This document shows, piece after piece, positions 1 through 11,254 of a DNA stretch of 64,000 bases. The position numbers and the translations under genes are program-made. Under the pieces are notes generated by a model that had not been told where the DNA came from, searched no databases, and worked only from the letters and a program-made list of their open reading frames with translations. Position 1 is the first letter of the stretch, and each line of letters begins with the position of its first letter. Location of the stretch: NCBI GenBank assembly GCA_030686995.1, contig CM060698.1, positions 135,848,106 through 135,912,105 on the forward strand, given 5' to 3'. Source of the stretch: Artemisia argyi. Its lineage: Eukaryota; Streptophyta; Magnoliopsida; Asterales; Asteraceae.

Positions 1-736
1 ACAATCTTTAAACATCTTTGATCACATTGTAATCATGTCTTCTCCCCCTCAAAAATAGCATATCGTGATATTTTTGATATCAACTGATTAAGGAAAAGCT
101 TTTTGGAGAGATAGACATATTTCATTTTTCATGAATTCGGAACAATTTTTTTTGTTTAAGAAATACTCCCCCTCAAAACTCGCATATGTTTTTGAGAAAT
201 GTTAAACTTTTTTAAAGTTTAGAAGGAAGGAGTCTTCTTGAAGCAAAATTCTGAAAGAGAAAGAAGTTTCAGATTTGTTGAATTTTGCATCAAGGTTTTT
301 TGGAAAAACAAAGACTTCTCTTTGTTTGAATAGGAATGTTGCACTGAGGCGTACAACAGTGTCCATTTTTAGGATAAGTGCACTTTGTTGATGAAAATCA
401 TTTTTGTGCAGCACTTTCCTTTCTTTGAAAACTCGAGTTGTGCACTGTAAGGTGTACACAAGTCATTTTTGATGATGAGCACCGATTTTGATAGATTTTG
501 ATAATCTTATTGAAAAATCTTGAAAAGGTGGTGCTCAAAATGTAAGAGAATTTTGAAAATCTAATTTATCATTAGATCAACAATCATGGTTTTGAGCTTA
601 AAGATTTTGAAAGTTTTTCTAAAGAAAACTCAAGCCAGATTAGTGTTTGGTTTTCGTTTTAGGATAAGTGCTCGAAAAAAATTTGAAATCTTTGTATGAT
701 TAAGCACATTCCTCTCTTTGAAGCTCTGATACCACT
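1..736 (-). mobile_element. 5' internal leader of a Copia-type LTR retrotransposon, cut by the window edge
   Basis: Read on the minus strand, this stretch follows the LTR that ends at 737. It begins with a primer binding site (plus-strand GCTCTGATACCA at 723-734, complementary to the initiator tRNA-Met end) and continues as untranslated leader to the window edge. Two minus-strand GAGGGGGAG tracts lie near 43-51 and 166-175. The block TTTAGGATAAGTGC occurs twice (about 366 and 658), so the leader is partly made of diverged internal duplications. No gag ORF is recognisable; the 85-codon minus-strand ORF at 202-459 matches nothing I know. Copia assignment is an inference from the short LTR and the tract style. 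Confidence 0.55.
723..734 (-). other. Primer binding site (tRNA-iMet type)
   Basis: GCTCTGATACCA on the plus strand is the reverse complement of TGGTATCAGAGC, the usual plant tRNA-iMet primer binding site. It lies two bases from the LTR end at 737, which fixes the minus-strand orientation. Confidence 0.8.
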
Positions 737-798
737 TGTAGGACCGTAGAACAACCTAAATCACTATTGAATCAAACCTAAACCTAGAGAGAGAAAGT

Positions 799-834
<36 letters not shown>

Positions 835-1094
835 AACTCTAATGTGTGGAATAATAACTTTGTTAATACTAAGAGAATCACTAAGAGAACCAACCTCACA
901 AATGAGGTTTACAAGAGTATTTATACTCATAGTCTAGGGCTTCTCTAATCTTTTACATTATTACACTAATAGCCCTTAGACTTTTACAAAACATGAGTAC
1001 TACACATAAACTTCATCATAATGATATTCTAAAGCAACCTATAACTATACGTTAATGACCGACACTTTTTATAAATAAAAATACGATTCTAACA
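737..1094 (-). repeat. 5' LTR of the Copia-type element (358 bp)
   Basis: On the plus strand it starts TGTAGG and ends TCTAACA, giving TG...CA termini with short imperfect inverted ends. It contains an (AG)n run at about 800-830. The right boundary is supported because sequence from 1095 onward aligns, inverted, with the interior of the long LTR at 48784-51922. The Copia therefore inserted into an older LTR. Confidence 0.65.
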
Positions 1095-2551
1095 ATTAAT
1101 CTATCACTTTAGGATACTATACCTATTAGAAACCCTAACAAAACCCTAATTGCACCCTATGTGTTTATGGTTATCTTTAAAACCCTAATTTCTTATCCGA
1201 AATAGTTTGAAAGTGTTCAAGGCTTAGTTATAAGTTGCTATAGTAACTTTAGGACAAAACCATAACTAAGCACAAAACCATAACTAGGGTTTATAAGTCC
1301 CGAAACTAGGTCAAACCATCCCAAAACTTTACCACAAGCTACCACCACTTAGTATAAGCCTCCTAGGACTTAATCTTTGTCACTAAACACTCATAGGACC
1401 CTAATCTAGGCACTAAACCTTAGGCTAGACCTTAATCTTTCACTAGACAAAACTAGGTCAAAACTAAAACAAAACTAGTTAAAACCTAACCAAAGCACCT
1501 CAAGCTCCTCAACCTAGCACCCTAGCACCTTACTTATACCAAGCTAGCACCCTAAAACCTCCGTAGCAAGCACACAAGGAGGTGGATCACCTTCTTGTCA
1601 CCACCTTGGATCGCTAAACTCACCACCACCACAACCGGCCTAGGCATCCCCCTAGATACCAATAGCCACTCCTTGTCACCCCTTAGGTCCTCCATGTCAC
1701 CCTCTATCTGCCATGAATGAGCCCCCACCCCCTCCTCGCCACCTCTTGCTCTCTTTCTTGCTCGACAATCCAAACGCACCTTATAAATACCCACCAAACC
1801 ACACCACTTCACTTCACACCTTCCTCTCTTCTCTATCACATACATTTCTGTAGTACTAAGTCCCTAGAACCCTTAGGAGTCAAGTACAAGAGCCCTAGAT
1901 ACTAGTCGAGTTCCATTTCTAGTCGAAAACCTTAGTTTTGCCACGTTAAGCTTCCCACGACCCAAGTAAGCCTAATATTTGATTCTAATAGTCTTAGTAA
2001 TGACCTAGGATAGATATAGGATGCCTTAGAACCCTTACATGAGCCTTGATGATTTTTATTTTGAAGTTTCCATTTAAAAACCCTAATTTTAAAAAAATAC
2101 GTGTTTATATGCTAAATTGTCTTAACATGTGCTATAATCTGATTTGGGAGACTTAGTTAAGTATATATTAGTTAAACAAAAGCTAGGAAATACTTTTGTT
2201 TCATTAAAATATAGTTTACATGAAATTAGGACTGGTTTTGCAATAGTTTTCATGCATAGGGGTATATATGGAAAATTTCTGAAAATACCAAGTCTAAGGA
2301 CTATTTTTGACATAACTTATAAGTATAAAGTATAAGGACCCTTTTTGCAAAGTTCTAGAACCCTAGGATAGAAAGTAAAACAAGTTAGAAACTTATAAGG
2401 ACTAGTTTTGCAAATATTATTAAGTTAAGGGTATAAATATAGAAATTTTTTTATAGTTTAAGGACTATTTCTTCCATTTTTCTAAAATATATAAGTATAG
2501 GGATTATTTATGTGAAGTATAGATAGTTAAATGTTTAATATATATATATAT
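1095..2551 (+). repeat. Long gypsy-type LTR, first segment
   Basis: This is the inverted counterpart of about 50160-51720. Matching landmarks include the CTACCACCACTTAGTATAAG block at about 1338 against its complement near 51430, and the run of phrases of the type 'TATAAGGACCCTTTTTGCAAAG' around 2320-2350 against about 50440. The first ~200 bp of the LTR would lie beyond the Copia insertion, outside the window. The segment stops at a (TA)n tract at about 2538-2551 where another element is inserted. ORFs at 1552-1845 and 2122-2335 have no recognisable product. Confidence 0.75.
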
Positions 2552-3272
2552 AGTCCGGATCGATTGAAAAGAGTTTTAGATTGAGAAGAGTGAGAAACAA
2601 TCTTGATCACTCATCTCACTAAATTAATACAAGGGCATGATAGGGATTCACAATTTTATATTATCTTTCATTAAACCTACCTTGATTAGTGCCATGTGTT
2701 TTTCTTATCCACCTCGAAATACAAATTCTAATTTGATTATGTGATTCATACATAGTATTTACTATTCGGTTGTTTGTCTTTAGTTGCCTGTCTCTGTTCA
2801 TCACATTCAAATGCATGTCTCCAACCTTTTTAATATTTATTTATGTGAAGGTTTGTATAATATAAGTAACATTTTTATATTATTATAGATTGAGTTTATT
2901 AGTGGTTCATATTATATCGATTAGTATAGTCTTAACAGTTTTCTTTCCAGTAGAGGAGCGATTAAAAAAACAAATTAGTAACTCTCGTTTGATTCACAAA
3001 TCAAGAAATAAGACACTAAAACAATTTCTTTATTGATTCACCAATTCGAATATGATTCATAAACTCGAATAATGATGCATGATAGTGATCAAAAAAACAA
3101 ATTAGTAACTCACGTTTGATTCACAAATCCGAATATTATTTGAAACAAGACACTAACAATTTCTTTGTTGATTCACTAATTCGATTATGATTCATAAACT
3201 CTAATAATGATGCATGCTTCATGGACTAACAAATGATTCAAAATAAGATTACTAGCTTTCTAAAGATTCACT

Positions 3273-3326
<54 letters not shown>

Positions 3327-3769
3327 ACAATGGTCATGATTCAAAACACACAACGCGTGCGTAATACATGTTACATTAAAAAACTTGAATCATAAATTTA
3401 AAAAACATATTTTTTAGTTAGTGGTTTAGAGATTTCCAAAATATATTTTGAATCTTCAAAATAAGTTTTTATTTCGGTTGATTACTACTAATAAATTAAA
3501 GAAAAGATTGATTCACAAAAATATGGACACTTAAAAATTGAGAAAGAAACAAAAATGTATAGATAAAGATTCATACGACTAATTTGAAATTTTCGAAACA
3601 GTAATACCTGGTAGTCTTAATTCCTCATTTAATTATTTAATGATTCAATTACTAGTTTACCCTTTTTATTTCAATTAATGACTTGTATAATGCATTAAAA
3701 TTAATTAATTTCTATGGCCCAAATTGCTCCTCAACCTTCTCAATCTAAAAACCTTCTCAATGGAACTAA

Positions 3770-3773
<4 letters not shown>
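2552..3773. mobile_element. TIR element of about 1.2 kb bounded by (TA)n
   Basis: The ends are imperfect inverted repeats of roughly 50 bp. The left end carries GATTGAAAAGAGTTTTAGAT and GATTGAGAAGAG; the complement of the right end carries the same phrases. Both sides run into TA repeats. The interior has two diverged tandem copies of about 130 bp (about 2957-3084 and 3086-3225) sharing AAACAAATTAGTAACTC and a TTCATAAACTC phrase, and a poly-A run at about 3279-3322. No transposase ORF is visible, so it is non-autonomous. The superfamily is not determined. Confidence 0.5.

Positions 3774-3829
<56 letters not shown>
3774..3829. repeat. (TA)n microsatellite
   Basis: Uninterrupted TA dinucleotide tract. 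It lies between the right end of the TIR element and a Helitron 3' terminus. Confidence 0.95.
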
Positions 3830-3830
<1 letters not shown>

Positions 3831-4854
3831 TAGCTTCATAGCCCGCCCGAATGGGCGGGCTAGCTTCAAATAATGAATGCCAAATTCTAAAATGTATGTA
3901 ACGCAATCGTATGATATAATATATAAAAAAGATAATAAAGTTGTTTTTTTAATACAAATCTATGATGCTTATTGAATACGAAAATAAAACTTCTTTTCTA
4001 AACGACTTGTGTTGTCGAGTTTGTGTCGTCGTCATCTTTGTCGCAAAACCTTCAAGTATTCTTACTGTTGACTCTTGAAACCGTCCTATATAATTGGCCA
4101 CGTGACAATATTAGCCTTTGTAGAAACAAACCACCATGAGATAATGACCATACAAGGAATAGCCTAAATACTACCAATTCTACCTAATTTCAAGATAGAG
4201 AAATTATTAAAGGTGGCAAAATAGTCTGTTAGTCACTCAAAAGAGGTTGATACAAATGAGTAACTCATTATTATTGGTGCAAAAATATGTTTAGTAAGAT
4301 TTAGTCACTCAAAAGAGGTTGATACCAATTTAACGTTGCTTTGACGATTATTTCCTAACAATCTCACTTCATGACTGCCAAAAAATAATAAACTGCAAAA
4401 GCTAAAGTAAACTACACTAAAGAGAGAACTTATACATAAACAATCATTTTCAAAACACAATGCCAAACACCCCTTATACCAAAAGCTAATTCATGAACAA
4501 TGTTTAATCTATATTAAAAGCTTATTATTTTGTATCATTTTATTCGTATTTATTCACACAAACCAACTAACTTAATCTAAATCAACCTAACAATAAGCAT
4601 AAGAATTCAAATTGGGGATTCAGATTATACTAGATAATAAGCTGAATCGTCAACTCCAATCTCAGGTTCAATCACCTAACTTAGCAATCATACAATAGAT
4701 CATTTGCAATTTCTTGCCCAAAACTCACTCCTGCTCCCAAATAAAGTGTAGTACCTACAAATGACACAAAAGTATTTAAAGTCTCACTAAGCTAACATGA
4801 TTCCATCTAAATGCTTATCATTTATGCAAATTCAAAGCAGATTACCAGTGGCAG

Positions 4855-5700
4855 CGTGAAGAATTTCATTTCTGAGTTTCGAGCATAGATCATTATACTT
4901 GGTCGGTTAAAGGGTCCATAACCATAATGGTACCTCGCATCTGTATAAAAAAAATTAAAATTTCTCAATACATTCGTAATATAGACTAAGCATGTACACC
5001 AAACATATTATAAACACAAACATATTATATCACTAAGAAAACAGTTGGGGTAAAACACATTATCGAGAAAAGTGCAAGAACCTGGAGTACACGTATTGCA
5101 AGCAGTTGGGGTAAAAGTTGCTTATGATAGGAATCCAGGAAGCCAGATAGCTTTTGTGTACTGCAACGGCAAGATTAGCCAATTCATCATCTATAAATAA
5201 AAAAACTATTTTTCAAACTGAAATTTTGCAGGTCATACGAATGTGCGAATTTCGAGACATGTACATCTAAATACAAACACATGCCGCATCGAGACCTTTC
5301 AGCTGAGTCAGGAGATGACTTGTCAGAACCCCATTTTTCAAACGTTGCTCCAGCAGGGATTGCACCTAAAAGTACGAATGAGATACTTATAATTGATTCA
5401 CACAAGGAACAATTAAAAGCTAGTAAAATATGTGAAAATAAAGCTTTTGAAAGATAGTTAAAGACTTAAAGTTGACAGTTGCAGCCCTTTGGGAACACGG
5501 TTAATAGAAGTTTTGCACCATGTATACGAACACAGTAAAGAACCAATTACTGTTTGATAGTGTGGAGAAACAATCTCACTAATAAGAGCTAGTGCAAGTG
5601 TTACGTATGCCAAACCAACATCTAACAATTCCATCAACTCAATTTCTGTCAACAATAATGCATCCATCAACACAAAACATGTCAATGAGAAACTAATCAT
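4855..5700 (-). pseudogene. Possible captured gene fragment, product not recognised
   Basis: On the minus strand several short open segments are separated by AT-rich sequence with splice-like borders. They lie at about 5700-5458 (80 codons, hydrophobic in the first half), about 5390-5240 (Cys-rich stretch with SRCGMC), about 5187-5090, and about 4950-4855 (rich in Tyr and Arg, preceded by TATACAG and followed by GTAAT). This pattern fits exons of a host gene carried by a Helitron. I cannot name the gene, and no continuous reading frame survives. Confidence 0.3.
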
Positions 5701-6344
5701 TCATTCCATTTTTAAAAAAGCTATAATAAAAGTTTCTAATTTGATTTTTTAATCATACCAGCATGTGCATAAGGTTTTTTTTTGGCATAGATAAATTTTA
5801 GGGCTAAATAGCTACTTCTAATCAAAACTCAAAAGACGGTATAAAAAATAGAACTTAAATTTTTCAAATTAAACCATAAATCATTAACAAAAATCGTACT
5901 TTTTTTTGTGTGAATGAACTACCAAGCTTCAAGGGATCCCCAATTTGAATCGAAAAGAACCCTAAATAAAAAAAGAATCAACCACAAATTTAAAACCAAA
6001 ATACAATACCCTTATTGAAAAATGTAATTAGGTTTCGTGTATATAGTAACTGAACTGCAATTGGAAATCCAACATACCAGATTGGTGATTAATTTCGATC
6101 TAGCCTTTTGAACTGTATTGGTAATTAATTTCCAGATTATTTTTTATAGAGAAGATGAATCTGTATTTTAGTTAGGGAATGCGTTTTTGAATTGTGGGTG
6201 ATTTTTTTGGTTTGGGAATGCCGAGTGAATTGAGTGTGAAATGGGGGAAGGATGAGATTTTCTTTGACCGACATTGAAGAGGGAGTTACTAAGGAGCGAT
6301 TCTTCAGGAATCAGGATGAGTTTGGGAATGCAATTTGTGTCACA

Positions 6345-6440
6345 AGTTGTTGATTGCTCTAGTGGGGTTGAGGCGCATGCATATGTAGGTATAAACCCGA
6401 GTTCGAACCTTGCAAGGTACCTTCTTTTTTCTTGTGTAAC
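6345..6440 (+). repeat. tRNA-derived SINE-like fragment
   Basis: An A-box-like sequence (TTGCTCTAGTGG, 6354-6365) is followed 35 bases later by a B-box-like AGTTCGAACC (6400-6409). That order and spacing are those of an RNA polymerase III promoter of a tRNA-derived SINE. No cloverleaf can be drawn, so it is not a tRNA gene. Confidence 0.45.
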
Positions 6441-6575
6441 CGGAGCTTGTGCCTAGTCATCATTTCCAACACATCATGTGATGCGCCATGTCAACATTAA
6501 AGTGCCTAGTAAGCATTAGTGACATGTCATATGTAGTCCCATATATATGTGTGTGTGTATATATATATATATATA

Positions 6576-6741
6576 GTTATGATCAAATAAGAAGAATAAT
6601 AAAAATAAGAAGGATAGGAAGTAATCACAATCACACATTCTAGATGTATCTTCATTGAAATTTTTCCTCCCACATTAAAATCTGTGGCTAGAATTACTTC
6701 TTACCCTTCTTATTTTAAATATTCTTCTTATTGGATCCCTT

Positions 6742-6744
<3 letters not shown>
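6576..6744. mobile_element. MITE of about 170 bp between TA repeats
   Basis: The terminal inverted repeats are about 50 bp. The left end contains AAATAAGAAGAATAAT, AAATAAGAAGG and AGGAAGTAAT; the complement of the right end contains AATAAGAAGAATATTT, AAATAAGAAGGG and AAGAAGTAAT. TA tracts flank both sides (about 6557-6575 and 6745-6824). Confidence 0.65.

Positions 6745-6824
<80 letters not shown>
6745..6824. repeat. (TA)n microsatellite
   Basis: Uninterrupted TA tract that ends exactly where the interrupted LTR resumes. Confidence 0.95.
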
Positions 6825-6826
<2 letters not shown>

Positions 6827-8151
6827 TTTAGGGTAAAAATTGTAAATATGTGAAACTTGAAGGGTATAAACGGACTATTTCATAAAAATAATAAAAACCT
6901 ATTTTTACTTAAAACATAATACAACACTTGGGAGCTTCATGTGAGGGGTTTCATTTGGGTAATCGTTTTGACGAGTTTGCTGGGTTTACGAATTAAAGTG
7001 CCATGGCTTCTCAAATGTTTACTACATGACCTCTGGATTATGATAACCCGAACGGTGTTATGTATATCTAGATGCTAATAACAACATAACTCAATAGTAG
7101 GGAACTTTGTGTGAGGAGTTATATACTTCTGAATTATGATGGCCCGAACGGTATTATGTTGGCAGCATAATACAATAGTAGGGAGCTGCATGTGAGGAGT
7201 TATACTTCTGGATTACAATGGCCCAAACGGTGCTATGTTATAACTAAATCTAGAAACCCTAAATGTAATTAATTAAAAACCTAGAAACAAAGGACTTGAC
7301 ATACACACACCTACACTACCCCCAGGATACGTGAGTCAGCCATCTAAACCCCTATATCACTTGCCTTAGACCCAGGTGAGTTTTCATAGCCTCACTTTTA
7401 AATGCTTTACAAACCATGTGAGGGGGATACATGCTTTAAACTGAATACAAGTCTTTTTCTTTGGTTGTTGCATGAGTGTTACTTTCTACCGCCATTACAT
7501 AACTAAAATTCATGAACCATAATCACTTGCGAGTGAACACGAGTATAGTTGATAGATCTATTGGAGTTTGACAACTCCCATTGGTTTTCCCCAACCGGGC
7601 CACCAATAAGTACTATACTTGAAACCCTAAGGATTAACTTTGGCAAGTTATCCTTCTCGTCCCCTCATGGTTTGGTTTGTAGACCCCATGACCCTGACCG
7701 TTAACGTGCGGTTTCATGAGCTTAGTGCAACAAACCCTTCTCTTACATAACTCTTTCTACTGGGTTTAAGCTAAACCGTGTGGAGCTTGTATTCAATCTA
7801 TCTCTACTTAAACCTATGACTCTCACTCAACCTTAGTGTTGACCTTTAAGCATGTTATCCTAGGTATATAAGCCCTTTAGGAACCCATGGCACGGAGTGG
7901 CACTGGACATGAGGACGTCCAGACTAGTTATAATTCACCTAATAATAACTTAAACAAAACATATCTTAGGGACCTCTCTTTTGGTAAAAGTATAACTTTT
8001 ACTGTAAAACTCTGATAAAATAAATGAACGATAACTCCTTTTTCAAAAATGTCTCTTTTCGAGTCGTTTTCTATATTATGTCTTTGTTTCCAAAATGTAA
8101 TACCCCATATCTATATTTCATTGTGATTCTGTAAAAAATGGGGGTGTTACA
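6825..8151 (+). repeat. Long gypsy-type LTR, second segment
   Basis: This is the inverted counterpart of about 48784-50160. A landmark is TTGACGAGTTTGCTGGGTTTACG at about 6968 against the complement at about 50070-50095 (positions given because of length; the shared core is GAGTTTGCTGGGTTTACG). It ends GGGGGTGTTACA, the exact complement of the start of the other copy. No primer binding site follows, so this is a solo LTR or a 3' LTR in plus orientation. No gene is visible inside. Confidence 0.8.
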
Positions 8152-8403
8152 TGTCTGGCTTTTAGGAAGACGATAGGGGGAAAATCGATAACCAAGTGAC
8201 TCCCTATATATTCGATTTCACCAAATACATTAGGTGAATTGCAATGAACTAGATCGTTAATGAATTAGGGGATTAACAAGGCAATCAAGTCTTTATCTCT
8301 TGATCTTCACTAAACAGAACCAATCTATCTATTTATTTATTTTGATTATTTTATTTTCTGTTCTTTAGATTAATTATAATAAAAACATAATCAATGGATT
8401 TAA

Positions 8404-8526
8404 ACGTAAAAGTATTTTCACAATACTTTCGCTGATATTAGTAGATGCTACTCGAACCACGCTTTTTCTATACATATCGGCATTTCGTATAGAGGTTATT
8501 ATGTCAGCAATAGTATCACTACCCAT
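8404..8526 (-). pseudogene. rps8: Plastid rps8 5' fragment (nuclear plastid DNA)
   Basis: The minus-strand frame starts at ATG 8526 and gives an S8-like N-terminus with the motif [15 protein letters not shown], then diverges after about 41 codons. S8 is a protein of the plastid small ribosomal subunit. It lies downstream of rpl14 on the same strand, as in the plastid rpl16-rpl14-rps8 order. The 3' part (about two thirds) is missing, so this copy cannot encode S8. Confidence 0.8.
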
Positions 8527-8699
8527 GATTAATTAAAATTATTGGTGCCTCCAAATTTGGATATAATCAACATGTTTTTCTTTTCTTTTCTTTTTCTTTT
8601 TTTTTTTTTTTTTTTACGTGTTTGTTTATGAATATGAATTTTAAAAGGTATATACGTGAGACAAAATCTACTAAACAAATCTTAATCTATTTCTTTTAA

Positions 8700-9050
8700 A
8701 TACCCTACTATTTTAGTAAAATTGAACTGTCTCAATTCTTGGGCAATCGCACCAAAAACTCGAGTTCCTTTTGGATTTCCTTCTTGATCAATCACAACTG
8801 CAGCATTGTCATCATATCGTATTATCATACCGTTGTCACGTTTAAGTTCTTTACAAGTACGTACAATTACAGCTCTGACCACTTTTGATCTTTGTAGATT
8901 CATGTTTGGAACTGCGTCTTTGATCACAACAACAATAACGTCACCAATATGAGCATATCGACGATTGCTAGCTCCTATGATTCAAATACACATCAATTCT
9001 CGAGCCCCGCTGTTATCTGCTACATTCAAATGGGTCTGAGGTTGAATCAT
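8700..9050 (-). pseudogene. rpl14: Plastid rpl14 copy with in-frame stop
   Basis: The frame starts at ATG 9050 and reads [18 protein letters not shown], the hallmark of plastid L14. Codon 23 (8984-8982) is TGA where Arg is expected. After that the frame is open and close to L14 (motif [18 protein letters not shown]) to about 8700, where the last few residues are replaced by unrelated sequence. L14 is a large-subunit plastid ribosomal protein. The stop and the altered end show a decayed nuclear copy. Confidence 0.9.
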
Positions 9051-9161
9051 ATCATTTTTTAATCTGTTTTTACAATACAAAGGTCAAAGAAAAAAAGAAA
9101 TATTATTTGTCCAAAAAAAGAAACTTGCATCCGCTATTTTTAATTAGAGCCTTTTTCTTTT

Positions 9162-9318
9162 TTAGCCCGAAATTATAAATTGAGCTCGTATAGGCATTTT
9201 GGACGCTGCTATTGAAATAGCCCTTCGGACTATATTTTATGTTACTCCACCCATTTCATAAAGAATTCGACCAAGCTTAACAACAGCTACCCAATATTCG
9301 GGAGAATCTTTGACCGGA
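9162..9318 (-). pseudogene. rpl16: Plastid rpl16 3' fragment with in-frame stop
   Basis: The minus-strand frame gives SPEYWVAVVK, GRILYEMGGV and RRAISIAASKMPIR, ending at the TAA at 9162-9164. This is the C-terminal ~50 residues of plastid L16. A TAA at 9237-9239 interrupts the frame where Glu is expected. It lies upstream of rpl14 on the same strand, as in the plastid operon. The 5' limit near 9318 is a recombination junction. Confidence 0.9.
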
Positions 9319-9415
9319 ATCTATGAAATAGGTGGAATAAAAATTTATACTGAACTTGAATTAATTGTCATTTTTGATACATTAGTTACATTTTATATGA
9401 AAAATCCAGATCTGG
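9319..9415. other. Unassigned joint between the two plastid-derived blocks
   Basis: About 97 bp of AT-rich sequence lies between the rpl16 end and the rpoC2 start. I do not recognise it in either operon; it may be filler DNA or another plastid spacer. Confidence 0.4.
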
Positions 9416-9972
9416 TGATATAACCCAAGGTCTTCCAAAAGTGGAACAGGTGTTAGAAGTGCATTCAATTGATTCAATATCGATGAATCTCGAAAAAAGG
9501 ATTGAGAGTTGGAATAAATGTATAACAAGAATTCTTGGAATTCCTTGGGCATTCTTGATTGGTGCTGAGCTAACTATAGTGCAAAGTCGTATCTCTTTGG
9601 TTAATAAGGTCCAACAGGTTTATCGATCCCAGGGGGTGCAGATACATAATCGGCATATAGAAATTATTGTACGTCAAATAACATCAAAAGTATTGGTTTC
9701 AGAAGATGAAATGTCTAATGTTTTTTCGCCCGGAGAACTTATTGGATTGTTGCGAGCGGAACGAATGGGGCGCGCTTTGGAAGAAGCGATCTGTTACCAA
9801 GCCGTCTTATTGGGAATAACAAGAGCATCTATGAATACTCAAAGTTTCATATCCGAAGAGAGTTTTCAAGAAACCGCTCCGGTTTTAGCAAAAGACGCTC
9901 TCCTGGGGCGTATCGATTGGTTGAAAGGCCTGAAAGAAAACGTTGTTCTAGGGGGGATGATACCTGTTGGTA
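9416..9972 (+). pseudogene. rpoC2: Plastid rpoC2 C-terminal fragment
   Basis: This is an open frame of about 185 codons matching the C-terminal region of the plastid-encoded RNA polymerase beta'' subunit. Recognisable phrases include [45 protein letters not shown] and [17 protein letters not shown]. The native protein is well over 1,000 residues, so this is only a piece near the end. It lacks the true N-terminus and the final part, and it is fused at about 9972-9976 to rpoC1 sequence. The open frame reflects recent transfer, not function. Confidence 0.92.
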
Positions 9973-9975
9973 ACG

Positions 9976-10080
9976 AGTGGAAATCGTCGGGGTATTTGTG
10001 TAAATAGGTATAATCCATGTAATCGTATAAACTATCAAAATGAAGATAATAACTATAAGTATACAAAAAAAAAAAAAGAA

Positions 10081-10126
<46 letters not shown>

Positions 10127-10395
10127 CCTAATGCCTATGATGCAATTGGAGCTTATCGGCAAAAACGCATCAATTTAGGTAGTCCCTTGTGGCTGCGGTG
10201 GCGACTAGATCAACGCGTTATAGCTGCAAGAGAAACTCCCATCGAAATTCACTATGAATCTTTGGGGACCTATTATGAGATTTATGGACACTATCTAATA
10301 GTAAGAATTATAAAAAAAGAAATTCTTTATATATATATTCGAACCATGCTCGGTCATATTTCTCTTTATCAAGAAATAGAAGAAGCCATAGACAT
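9976..10395 (+). pseudogene. rpoC1: Plastid rpoC1 C-terminal fragment with a poly-T expansion
   Basis: The frame gives [12 protein letters not shown], then a poly-A run, a poly-T tract (about 10083-10126), then [34 protein letters not shown] and [17 protein letters not shown]. This is the C-terminal end of the plastid RNA polymerase beta' subunit. The poly-T lies where the plastid gene has a much shorter T run, and it changes the frame. In plastids rpoC1 precedes rpoC2; here a piece of rpoC2 comes first, so the block is rearranged. Confidence 0.9.
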
Positions 10396-11057
10396 TTTTG
10401 GATCTCTTCACTCCCTACAAACTACCCGGTCTTGCCGACTCACTATACTATACTGATCGAGTACACTGCTTAAGTTTTGGTGATTGTCTAAATCATTCGG
10501 TACACTATGAATTTAAAACTCAATACAAAACAACACATCTGGCTCCAAATTTATGCGTCTTTTACTGGTTCTATTATAGCTTATTCTGATGCAGATTAGG
10601 CTAGATTTCCTACAACCAGGTGTTCTACATCTGGTTATTATGTTTCTTAGGGGATAATATTCTCTCATGTGGTCATTCAAATGGCAACATACTCTCTTTA
10701 GATAGAGTGTTGAGGCTAAGTATTGAGGTGTAGCTAACATGGTTACTAAAACTGTCTGGCTTCGTAACTTGCTTCGTTAGGTTCATCACCACTTTTGTTT
10801 GTCACCATTGTCTATTGTGACAATTTTAGTATTACTTATTCGACCGCTAATCGTGCTCAACATCGATGAACCAAACACATTGAGATTGATATATACTTTG
10901 TTCATGATATGGTTGCTCGAGGCCAGGTTCGCGTTCTTCATGTGCCATCCCATTACCAGTATGTTGTATATTTACCAAGGGCTTGCCGTGAATGCTATTT
11001 GAGAAGTTACGTACCTGTTTGAGTGTTTATTCATTTCCCGCTAAAACTACTAAGGAG
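10396..11057 (+). pseudogene. Decayed Copia pol 3' end (RNase H region)
   Basis: Degenerate plus-strand frames match the end of a Copia polyprotein: IIAYSDAD at about 10577, then PTTRCSTSGYYVFLGDN with a stop in place of Trp, and further on TKHIEIDIYFVHDMVARGQ followed by VRVLHVPSHYQYV near 10860-10975. The first aspartates of the RNase H site (SDAD) are visible. Several stops and frameshifts are present. A polypurine-like ACTAAGGAG at about 11048-11057 leads into the LTR at 11058. The upstream boundary with the plastid block is approximate. Confidence 0.8.
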
Positions 11058-11208
11058 TGTTAATTGATTATTATTTTGTACACGCCTTTTAGCTTTGTTA
11101 TTAGTTGATAGGCCCCGCTCAATTTATAATTTGTATATATAATAATCCTCAAGGATTATATATTATGACTGGTGTGCTAATTAATAAACAATTCCAATTA
11201 TAATTCCA
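11058..11208 (+). repeat. 3' LTR of the decayed Copia element
   Basis: It starts TGTTAATTGATT right after the polypurine-like tract and ends near AATTCCA. Its second half (GTGTGCTAATTAATAAAC) matches the LTR remnant at about 35438-35530, which is followed by a primer binding site. Both therefore belong to one Copia family with a short LTR of about 150 bp. Confidence 0.6.
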
Positions 11209-11254
11209 CTAAAAACATAGATTTAAGATCATTTGAGGACCAAACCTATTTTAC

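Larger units (their letters stand above)
3830..6540 (-). mobile_element. Helitron (minus strand) with a defined 3' end; 5' end uncertain
   Basis: On the minus strand the sequence ends in CTAG followed by host T (plus 3830-3833, host A at 3829). A GC-rich hairpin lies just inside it: GCCCGCCC / GGGCGGGC at plus 3841-3860. Together these are the standard Helitron 3' signature, inserted at an AT dinucleotide inside TA repeats. The 5' TC end is not certain; one candidate is near 6153, and the end given here is only the next repeat boundary. Possible captured exons lie at 4855-5700 and a SINE-like piece at 6350-6440. No Rep/helicase ORF is visible, so the element is non-autonomous. Confidence 0.55.

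Noticed and set aside
9441..10007. A working 188-aa RpoC2-like gene
   Set aside because: It is a fragment of a plastid gene fused to rpoC1 sequence, without start context or the rest of the subunit, in a block with stops.
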